Under the pieces are notes generated by a model. The model saw only the letters and a program-made list of their open reading frames with translations, was not told the origin of the DNA and searched no databases. The position numbers were made by a program, and so were the translations under genes. From an uncultured bacterium (GTDB taxonomy: Bacteria; Bacillota; Clostridia; Lachnospirales; Lachnospiraceae), in NCBI GenBank assembly GCA_947071365.1, contig CAMTFT010000006.1:1-14751 (forward strand): a DNA stretch of 14,751 nt. Reading direction: 5' to 3'. Positions 7,099 to 13,475 of the stretch are shown in pieces. Positions within the stretch are counted from its first letter, which is position 1; every line of letters starts with the position of its first letter.

Positions 7099-8412
7099 AT
7101 GGAACTGCAAATGAAGACTTCCCAGAAGCTTGGTGTATCACAGCGCATGATCGAATCCTCTGAGATCCTTCAGATGAATCTCGATGAGCTGCACCAGTAT
7201 CTGGAGAACCTTTCTCTTGAAAATCCTCTGATGGAGCTTGAACCGCCTCCAGCAGAGCAAAAATACGATATACGGCGGATCTCTGCTCCTGATGAACAGA
7301 ACCGTGTCTACGAGCGGCAGGACCGCAAGGATTCCCAGGATCTGTGGAATCTCAACACCAAAAATACGGAAACGCTCAGTGATTCCCTGATTTCCCAGCT
7401 CGGAGGGCTGAAGCTTACACATGCAGAGCGCCGGATACTGGAATATATAATCCTGAACCTGGAACCCAGCGGTTATCTGGGAATGGAGCTGCAGGATATT
7501 GCAGAGGCTGTGGAAGCGCCCCTTGAGGAGGTCACAAAAATGCTGCAGCTTCTCCAGACCATGGAGCCGGACGGCATCGGCGCCCGCTCCCTCCCGGAAT
7601 GTCTGTGCATCCAGCTTCAGAAAAACCACCCTGAAGACGAGACAGCGCTTGCAATCGCCCGGGAATATCTGGAAATGCTGGGCAAAAACCAGCTTCCGGC
7701 CCTGGCCAAAAAGCTGCACCGGCCTCTGGACGAGATCCTCCGCGCCTGCCGCGTCATCCGCAGCCTGAATCCCCGCCCGGGAGCATCCTTCGGAGACCGC
7801 AGATATATGCAATACATCCACCCGGAGCTTGTGGTGGTAAAATTTCAGGGATATTACGATATATTGCTGAACGATGCCGCACTGCCGCCCATCCGTTTCA
7901 ACAGCTTTTATCTGGACATGCTGCAGAATCACGATTCCGGTGAAGTCACCTCGTACCTGTCCGAAAAGAAAAAGCAGCTCGACTGGATCACGCAGTGTAT
8001 GGAACAGCGAAACAAAACGCTTCTTTCCCTTGGCCGCCTGATCGTTCAAAAGCAGCAGAGCTTTTTCCAGAACGGTCCGGGATACCTGACTTCCTTCAGC
8101 CAGGCGGAAGCCGCTGCCATCTTAAACATTCACGAATCCACGGTTAGCCGTGCGGTAAAGGATAAATTCCTGCAATGCTCCTTCGGTATCTTCCCTCTCG
8201 GTTACTTTTTCGTGCAGGGGATGGAAGAAAAAGACAGAATAAAACGCAGAATTCGAGAGCTTATAGAAACAGAGGACAAAAAACATCCCCTCTCTGACCA
8301 GAAGATCAGCGACCGTCTCGCAGAAGAGGAATTAAGCGTGTCCAAACGCCTTGTCACCAAATACAGAAATGAACTCGGAATCCGGGAAGCCGCCGGACGG
8401 AAGGAATTTTAA
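7099..8412 (+). CDS. rpoN: RNA polymerase sigma-54 factor
   Basis: This alternative sigma factor recognises -24/-12 promoters and needs an AAA+ activator. The 437-residue product has the three expected regions. Region I contains TSQKLGVSQRMIESSEILQMN, which contacts the activator. A core-binding domain covers about residues 95-295. The DNA-binding part holds a helix-turn-helix with IHESTVSRAVKDKF (about 344-357) followed by GIFPLGYFF. The C-terminal RpoN box is KRLVTKYRNEL (about 416-426; the usual form is ARRTVAKYRE). The ATG at 7087 has no ribosome binding site; the ATG at 7099 has GGGGGA at 7089-7094 in front and gives the usual short N-terminus, so 7099 is preferred. It probably reads through from fucO and ends at the hairpin just downstream. 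No activator gene or obvious GG-N10-GC promoter was noticed in the window. Confidence 0.95.
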   Translation: MELQMKTSQKLGVSQRMIESSEILQMNLDELHQYLENLSLENPLMELEPPPAEQKYDIRRISAPDEQNRVYERQDRKDSQDLWNLNTKNTETLSDSLISQLGGLKLTHAERRILEYIILNLEPSGYLGMELQDIAEAVEAPLEEVTKMLQLLQTMEPDGIGARSLPECLCIQLQKNHPEDETALAIAREYLEMLGKNQLPALAKKLHRPLDEILRACRVIRSLNPRPGASFGDRRYMQYIHPELVVVKFQGYYDILLNDAALPPIRFNSFYLDMLQNHDSGEVTSYLSEKKKQLDWITQCMEQRNKTLLSLGRLIVQKQQSFFQNGPGYLTSFSQAEAAAILNIHESTVSRAVKDKFLQCSFGIFPLGYFFVQGMEEKDRIKRRIRELIETEDKKHPLSDQKISDRLAEEELSVSKRLVTKYRNELGIREAAGRKEF

Positions 8413-8414
8413 GC

Positions 8415-8469
8415 ATTAATAACTGGCCCAATCGCTTGTCTATTTCAGTGATTGAGCCAGTTATTTAAT
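8415..8469. terminator. Long hairpin between convergent rpoN and ridA, probable bidirectional terminator
   Basis: An inverted repeat pairs AATAACTGGCCCAATCGC (8418-8435) with GTGATTGAGCCAGTTATT (8448-8465). The 18 paired positions include two G-U type mismatches, and the loop is 12 bases. Outer ATT/AAT bases extend the stem past a one-base bulge. The plus-strand side is followed by TTTAATTTT and the minus-strand side by a looser A/T run (AATGCTTAAAA). It starts 3 bases after the rpoN stop and lies 54 bases beyond the ridA stop, so it could end both transcripts. Confidence 0.8.
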
Positions 8470-8522
8470 TTTCGATGTGCCAGAAAACAGGAGAATCACC
8501 CAATCCGTGTCATGGCTTTATT

Positions 8523-8900
8523 TTATACGTACGCAATACACTCCACTTCCACCAGTCCGCCCAGCGGCAGCTTCGCCACCTGCACACAGGAGCGCGCCGG
8601 ATACTCTCCGTCAAAGTATGACTTGTAGATCTCATTCACCTTCGCGAAATCATTCATATCCGCCAGGAAGATCGTCGTTTTTACGATCTTGCTGTAATCG
8701 CTTCCCGCTTCCTTCAGGATCGCTCCCATGTTTTTCATGGAGCAATGTGCCTGCTCTTCCACCGTCTCAGGCATTTTTCCCACTGCCGGGTCGATGCCGA
8801 GCTGTCCGGAGCAATATACCATGCCGTTTACCTTCACCGCCTGCACGTACGGGCCGACTGCGCCCGGTGCGTTCGTTGTCGCAATAATTTCCTTTGCCAT
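8523..8900 (-). CDS. ridA: RidA family enamine/imine deaminase
   Basis: This small cytosolic enzyme, 125 residues, hydrolyses reactive enamines such as 2-aminoacrylate to keto acids plus ammonia; the active form in the family is a trimer. The family signature is clear: GPYVQAVKVNGMVYCSGQLG near the N-terminus, and PARSCVQVAKLPLGGLVEVE near the end. Arg103 is the residue that binds the substrate carboxylate (Arg105 in E. coli RidA), with Cys105 and Glu120 at expected places. The start codon overlaps the upstream stop by one base (TAATG, read on the minus strand) and has GAGGT about 9 bases before it, so it is coupled to the amidohydrolase. Its position as last gene after a 2-aminoacrylate-forming lyase explains its presence: it would clear the enamine that leaks from that reaction. 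Confidence 0.94.
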   Translation of the reverse strand: MAKEIIATTNAPGAVGPYVQAVKVNGMVYCSGQLGIDPAVGKMPETVEEQAHCSMKNMGAILKEAGSDYSKIVKTTIFLADMNDFAKVNEIYKSYFDGEYPARSCVQVAKLPLGGLVEVECIAYV

Positions 8901-10504
8901 TATTTTACTACCTCTCTTCCCTTTTTCCTCAGTACCACGCCGTTTCTGTTACCGGTGTGTACGCCGTTTCTCACCGCAAACTCTCCGTTTACCATCACGT
9001 ATTCGATTCCCGCCGGATACTGGATCGGGTCAGTAAATGTACCCTTATCGATCACGGTATCAGGATTGAAGATACAGATATCTGCGTATGCGCCCTGACG
9101 GATCTCGCCGCGGTCTGTCATATTGAAAGCTGTTGCAGGCTTCTTCGTCATCTTATAGACTGCCTCCTCCAGAGTCAGCGCCTTATCCTCTCTTACGTAT
9201 TTTCCGAGGATCCTCGGGAATGCACCGTATACTCTCGGATGCGGCTTGCCGCCCAGCAATCCGTCCGTACATGCATTCATTTCCGGACGCTTCATGAAGA
9301 GCTGCACGTGCTCCTCCGTACCGTAGAAGTCCACCATTCCGACTGCATTTTCCTCTTCATACAGAAGATCAAAGGTAGCCGTATACGGGTCCGTGCCGCG
9401 AAGCTTTCCAAGCTCTGTCAGACTGAGGCCGACTGCATCCTGATTTTTCTCCGTCTTTACACTTGTGACAAAAATCTGGTCAAGTCCGGCAAATTCCACG
9501 AAGTTATCCCATCCCGGAATTCCGTGTTCAATATCATAGACCATCTTTTTGCGCAGCTCCTTGTCAGCCAGACGCTCCAGCACCTTGTCAGTTCCTCCAT
9601 CATGTACCCAAGGCGGAAGGATCACACCCAGCATCGTGCTACCGGCCACGTACGGGTACTGGTCGAAGGATACGTCAATGCCCTCTGCCTTCGCCTTTTC
9701 CAGAAGACGGATGACATCGCCGATCTTATCCCAGTTCTTCTTTCCGCAGACCTTGAAGTGTGAATAGTGGATCTTTACGCCGGATTCTCTTCCGATCTTG
9801 ATGACCTCTTCCATGGAATCAAGGATCGTATCTGCCTCGCTTCGCTGATGGATGACGAACCTTCCGTCATACTCTGCCACTACCTTGCACATCTCGATGA
9901 TCTCCTTTGACTCGGAGTAAGCGCACGGCATATAGATAAGGCCTGTGGAGAGTCCGATCGCTCCCGCTTCCATCTCACGGCGTGTGATCTGGCGCATTTT
10001 TTCCAGCTCTTCCTCATTCGGAAGGCGGTTCTCCAGTCCCATTGCCTCCATACGGATATTTCCGTGAGGTACGAGATAGCATTCATTCAGTCCCGGCTCG
10101 GCCGCCTCGATCATATTCAGATAGCCTTCTGTCGTTTTGTATTCCCAGTTGATTCTGTCGCTGTCGCCGTCCAGCCCGGCAAGGTTCTTTCTCCAGGGGC
10201 TGATATATTCCACCGGAAGCGGAGCCATGGAAATACCGTCCTGGCCGAGGATTTCCGTCGTAATACCCTGCATCACCTTCGGTCTTACCTCCGGCTCCAC
10301 GAGGAGCTGCAGATCACTGTGGCTGTGAGTATCAATAAAGCCCGGAGCTACGACAAGCCCCTTCGCGTCAATGACTTCCATACCCTCTTCTGCACAGATC
10401 TCACCGATCTTCACAATTTTATCATTCTCTACCAACACGTCTGCTGTATAACCCGCCTTACCGGTTCCGTCTACAACAAAACCGCCCTTTATCAACTTTT
10501 TCAT
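8900..10504 (-). CDS. N-acyl-D-amino-acid deacylase (D-aminoacylase) family amidohydrolase
   Basis: This 534-residue metal-dependent amidohydrolase is related to enzymes that remove acyl groups from N-acyl-D-amino acids. Probable metal ligands are His60 and His62 (FIDTHSHSD), His219 (FVIHQRSEA), His249 (HYSHFKV) and Asp414 (CTDGLLGG). In the Alcaligenes enzyme a Cys in GNCG bridges the metals; here that motif is GQDG, with Asp89 in its place. The C-terminus closes with the beta-sandwich segment GEIRQGAYADICIFN. The ATG at 10504 has AAAGGAG about 10 bases upstream and lies 20 bases after the symporter stop, so the genes form one transcript. Substrate is unproven: an N-acyl or N-carbamoyl amino acid that feeds the ammonia-lyase is the natural guess. 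A dihydroorotase- or hydantoinase-like activity cannot be excluded, though the overall pattern fits D-aminoacylase best. Confidence 0.87.
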   Translation of the reverse strand: MKKLIKGGFVVDGTGKAGYTADVLVENDKIVKIGEICAEEGMEVIDAKGLVVAPGFIDTHSHSDLQLLVEPEVRPKVMQGITTEILGQDGISMAPLPVEYISPWRKNLAGLDGDSDRINWEYKTTEGYLNMIEAAEPGLNECYLVPHGNIRMEAMGLENRLPNEEELEKMRQITRREMEAGAIGLSTGLIYMPCAYSESKEIIEMCKVVAEYDGRFVIHQRSEADTILDSMEEVIKIGRESGVKIHYSHFKVCGKKNWDKIGDVIRLLEKAKAEGIDVSFDQYPYVAGSTMLGVILPPWVHDGGTDKVLERLADKELRKKMVYDIEHGIPGWDNFVEFAGLDQIFVTSVKTEKNQDAVGLSLTELGKLRGTDPYTATFDLLYEEENAVGMVDFYGTEEHVQLFMKRPEMNACTDGLLGGKPHPRVYGAFPRILGKYVREDKALTLEEAVYKMTKKPATAFNMTDRGEIRQGAYADICIFNPDTVIDKGTFTDPIQYPAGIEYVMVNGEFAVRNGVHTGNRNGVVLRKKGREVVK

Positions 10505-10524
10505 GTTTTCCCTGCTCCTTTCTG

Positions 10525-11997
10525 TTAATCCTCCAGCTCGATTTCCGGTGCCGGCGCAACGCCCATAGCGCGCTCAATCGCTGATACTGCAAAAATTACC
10601 ACCAGCGCCACGATACCGCCCGGTACCATTGCACTCAGTCCCCACGGCGTATTCAGCCCGTAGATCCAGTACGCTGCCACAGCAGTTCCTGATACGATGG
10701 AGATAAAACCTGCCCGCTGTGTAACATTTTTGTAGAAGAGACCGCAGATAAATGCTGCGAACGGGCCTGCGCTTCGAAGGGCAAATGCTCCCATCATAAC
10801 GCTGATGATGTTGGATGCCGTCAATGCCACGAACAGTCCCTCTGCTCCCACGATCACCATGACAACTCTGGAAATCCAGATCTCCTTCTGGTCATCCTGC
10901 TTTCCTCCGTTGATATACGGACGGAATACGTCGTTCGTGAACATGGTTGCCGTACCGATCATATTTCCGGATGCAGAGCTCATGGTAGCTGCCACTACGG
11001 CTGCAAGAACGATACCTGCCACAACTGCCGGTGCAAACTGCATCGTAGCGTCTGCCAGTGCATTCTTCTGCGGGCCGCTTGCATATCCATCGATGCAGAC
11101 GTATGCCATCAGGCCGATGATTGCCGGAACAATAGCGTAGACTGCGGAGAGAACTCCTGCAATCAGGGAACCGACCTTCGCAGATTTTCCATCCTTCGCA
11201 GAACAGTACGTCTGAACGATCTCCTGTCCTGTGGGGAATGTCATAAAATACATTGCGATATAGCCGATAACAGTCGGGATACCGATCTTCGTCATGCTGA
11301 GCATATCCATATTTGCACCGGTGCTGTCCGTTAAAGCTTTTGCCTTTGCAAACAGGTTTGACAGACCGCCGATCTCCTGATTGTTGACCATAACGATCAT
11401 TGCCACTGCCATACCAACCGTGATAAACAGCACGTGCATCAGGTTTGCCGCTGCTACAGACTGGAAGCCGCCCACCATCGTGTAGATGATGACTACGATG
11501 GTAATAATGATTGCCGCCGTTTTAAAATCCAGTCCTGTTACTACATTGATAATGGATGCCGTTGCGATGATCTGCGCGCCCGTTGCCATAAAAAGCGCTG
11601 CGATCGAAGTAAATGCCGTAAAAATATGGGACGCTTTTCCATACCGCTTGCTGATGATCTGCGGAACGGTGCTGGCCTGTGCCTTACGGAAATACGGGGC
11701 AATAAAGGATACGAGAACGAATCCAATACCTGCCGCAACCACATACCAGCATGCGGAAAGTCCGTAGCTGTATACGTTTGTCGCAATACCTGTCGTGCTG
11801 GCGCCTCCTGTGTTTGCCGCAAACAGCGTACCTGCAAGCACCAGCGGCCCCAGAGATTTTCCGGCCATCAGGAAATCCTCATTGCTCTGTTTCGACTGCT
11901 TTGACTGTTTCTTTTTGGAAACCACCAGTCCGAGGACGATGGTCAGCGCCATATAAATAAATATGATGATCAATGCTGTTGTCTGTTTACTGCTCAT
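10525..11997 (-). CDS. Sodium:solute symporter (SSS family)
   Basis: This 490-residue inner-membrane protein takes up an organic solute with Na+. It is highly hydrophobic with about 13 predicted helices. Helix 1 is at about residues 7-27, followed by a basic loop with a short repeat (QSK QSK QSN). Family features are the GGFQSVAAANLMHVLF motif at 176-191 and the unwound first core helix around LFAANTGGASTTG (58-70). TMSSASGNMIGTATMFTNDVF (338-358, described here by its ends TMSS and NDVF) corresponds to the Na2-site helix, with Ser340 and Ser341 as likely Na+ ligands. The ATG at 11997 has AGGGGG about 7 bases upstream. It lies 44 bases after the ygeY-type gene and 20 before the amidohydrolase, so it probably imports the substrate of this operon. 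The solute cannot be read from sequence; the SSS family includes carriers for proline, pantothenate, sugars and urea. Confidence 0.92.
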   Translation of the reverse strand: MSSKQTTALIIIFIYMALTIVLGLVVSKKKQSKQSKQSNEDFLMAGKSLGPLVLAGTLFAANTGGASTTGIATNVYSYGLSACWYVVAAGIGFVLVSFIAPYFRKAQASTVPQIISKRYGKASHIFTAFTSIAALFMATGAQIIATASIINVVTGLDFKTAAIIITIVVIIYTMVGGFQSVAAANLMHVLFITVGMAVAMIVMVNNQEIGGLSNLFAKAKALTDSTGANMDMLSMTKIGIPTVIGYIAMYFMTFPTGQEIVQTYCSAKDGKSAKVGSLIAGVLSAVYAIVPAIIGLMAYVCIDGYASGPQKNALADATMQFAPAVVAGIVLAAVVAATMSSASGNMIGTATMFTNDVFRPYINGGKQDDQKEIWISRVVMVIVGAEGLFVALTASNIISVMMGAFALRSAGPFAAFICGLFYKNVTQRAGFISIVSGTAVAAYWIYGLNTPWGLSAMVPGGIVALVVIFAVSAIERAMGVAPAPEIELED

Positions 11998-12041
11998 ACT
12001 GCTTCCCCCTTTATTGTTTCTGTTTCAACACAATGCTTTCC

Positions 12042-13226
12042 TTATTTCAGAAGTGCTTTCATCACTCCATAGTAGCAATCCGTCACCTTTACGAGCTGGT
12101 CTGTCTCAATGTACTCATTTACTGTATGAGCCAGATTTTCCTGAGACGGCCCAAGGCCGAAGGTTTTGATCTTTGCTTCGCCTGCATAGTGGCTGCCGTT
12201 CGTACAAAAATTGTACTGCGTGATCTCCGGCGTATAACCCATCTGCTCCAGCTCTGCCTTTACATCCTGTACGAACTCATCCTTTTCGTCGTACAGCCAT
12301 CCCGGGAAGAAACGCTCTCCCGTGATCTCATTGCCGGTATGGCAAAGCTCTTTTCCTGTCGCATACGATACCTTTGCCTTAAGCTGCGGGTCTTCCTTCA
12401 TCAGCTCATCCAGAAGCTTCTGGATCGGCTCCAGCACGCTCTCCTTCGTTTCTCCCACGAGAAGGCGTCTGTCATATGTTGCACGGCAGTATTCCGGTAC
12501 AACGGAAGCTCCCGGATACGGAGAGGATTTGATATCGGTCAGCTCCAGAATGCCGTCTCCCAGCACTGGATGGTGTGTCGGCTCCAGAGTGCGGATCGCT
12601 TCGATCACCTTCGCCATCTTGTAGACTGCATTGATACCCTTCTCCGGGTTTGCGGAATGACACGGCTTTCCGAAGGTCTCCACAACGATCTCCCCGCGGC
12701 CTCTCTGCCCAATCTTGATATTAAGCCGGGAAGCCTCACCGATCACCACGTAATCCGGCTGAACCGCCCTGCTGATCTCCCGTGCGGCTACTCCCTCAAA
12801 GCACTCCTCATGGACTACGCCTGCCACATAGATCTCTCCGGCAAAATCCTTTCCCATATCTTTTGCGAAGGCTGATGCTGCCGTCACAAAACCGGCTACC
12901 GCTCCCTTCATATCGCTGGTGCCGCGTCCGTAGATCTTCCCCTCATGAATCTCTGCCGCAAAAGGCGGATACATCCATTCGCTCTCGTCCGTTACCGGCA
13001 CCGTATCGATATGTCCGTCAAACAGAAGCTTTTTGCCCGGCCTGTTTCCCTTAATGCATCCAATAATATTTCCGTACTTATCCACTGTCACGGAATCAAA
13101 ACCTGCATCCTTCATTGCCTCGGACAGTACGCTGACAACGCCTTCCTCATGGCCGGAATAGCTTTTCTGACGGATCAGTTTCTGACAAAGTGCAATTACC
13201 TCTTCCTGTCTCTCTCTATTTAACAT
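12042..13226 (-). CDS. ygeY: YgeY-type M20 family metallo-hydrolase
   Basis: This 394-residue di-metal amide hydrolase belongs to the peptidase M20 / ArgE-DapE group. Metal and catalytic residues are His72 and Asp74 (DGHIDTV), Asp105 (GRGTSDMKG), Glu140/Glu141 (VVHEECFEG), Glu164 (IGEAS) and His367 (NLAHTVNE). Several motifs match what I recall of E. coli YgeY rather than ArgE: RGTSD, IGQRGR, DRRLLVGET, FFPGWLYDE, FCTNG and GLGPSQE. In E. coli ygeY follows ygeX, the same order as here. YgeY relatives are annotated as selenium-metabolism-linked hydrolases and have been tied to anaerobic purine breakdown through diaminopropionate compounds. An in-frame TTG at 13229 precedes the ATG at 13226; AGGAGGA at 13235-13241 is 8 bases from the ATG, which is chosen. 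It probably releases the amino acid used by the ammonia-lyase. Confidence 0.88.
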   Translation of the reverse strand: MLNRERQEEVIALCQKLIRQKSYSGHEEGVVSVLSEAMKDAGFDSVTVDKYGNIIGCIKGNRPGKKLLFDGHIDTVPVTDESEWMYPPFAAEIHEGKIYGRGTSDMKGAVAGFVTAASAFAKDMGKDFAGEIYVAGVVHEECFEGVAAREISRAVQPDYVVIGEASRLNIKIGQRGRGEIVVETFGKPCHSANPEKGINAVYKMAKVIEAIRTLEPTHHPVLGDGILELTDIKSSPYPGASVVPEYCRATYDRRLLVGETKESVLEPIQKLLDELMKEDPQLKAKVSYATGKELCHTGNEITGERFFPGWLYDEKDEFVQDVKAELEQMGYTPEITQYNFCTNGSHYAGEAKIKTFGLGPSQENLAHTVNEYIETDQLVKVTDCYYGVMKALLK

Positions 13227-13288
13227 CAATCATTTCCTCCTGTTATTTGCAATATATGCTGCTCACATACGCATTAAATCTGTCGTTG

Positions 13289-13311
13289 CAGATATGTGTC
13301 TTACACATCTG
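13289..13311. other. Short imperfect hairpin in the ygeX-ygeY spacer
   Basis: Nine bases, CAGATGTGT on the minus strand side equivalent, pair across a 3-base CTT loop with a 2-base bulge (13289-13299 with 13303-13311). No U-run follows on either strand, so it does not look like a terminator. It may stabilise RNA or be chance. Confidence 0.3.
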
Positions 13312-13312
13312 G

Positions 13313-13475
13313 AAGTTTACCGCTCCTGGTATATGGTGCTACGCGCTGGGAATCTGCCGTCCCTTATATGTGGTGCTGCGCTGGGGAATCTGCCGTCCCT
13401 GATGCGCGATGCTATGCACTGAGGAATCTGCCGTCCCTGATGCGCGATGCTATGCACTGGGAAATCTGCCGTCCC
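13313..13475. repeat. Tandem repeat array, 36-38 bp units, overlapping the 3' end of ygeX
   Basis: The 13-base core AATCTGCCGTCCC (plus strand) occurs identically at 13351, 13387, 13425 and 13463, giving spacings of 36, 38 and 38. A decayed copy, AAGTTTACCGCTCC, sits at 13313, again 38 bases away. The bases between cores are also repeated: TGATGCGCGATGCTATGCACT twice near ygeX, and related GGTGCTACGCGCTG and GGTGCTGCGCTG further out. On the minus strand the unit nearest ygeX encodes the lyase's last residues DGRFPSA and its TAG stop (13450-13452). The units nearest the gene are almost identical; those further away are more diverged. Spacers are not unique, so this is not CRISPR. Function unknown. 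Confidence 0.9.

Noticed and set aside
8894..9763. Plus-strand frame of 289 codons opposite the amidohydrolase
   Set aside because: Antisense shadow of a well-conserved enzyme gene; no ribosome binding site or recognisable domain.
11973..12875. Plus-strand frame of 300 codons opposite the ygeY-type gene
   Set aside because: Shadow of the M20 hydrolase, whose metal ligands are all in the minus-strand frame.
13290..13310. A third adapter fragment, because the minus strand reads AGATGTGTAAGACACAT
   Set aside because: It matches the mosaic end only for the first bases, forms its own hairpin, and continues in ordinary spacer sequence; the likeness appears to be chance.
13313..13475. CRISPR array
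   Set aside because: Units are 36-38 bp with no unique spacers: the sequence between the cores is itself repeated. No cas genes are present.
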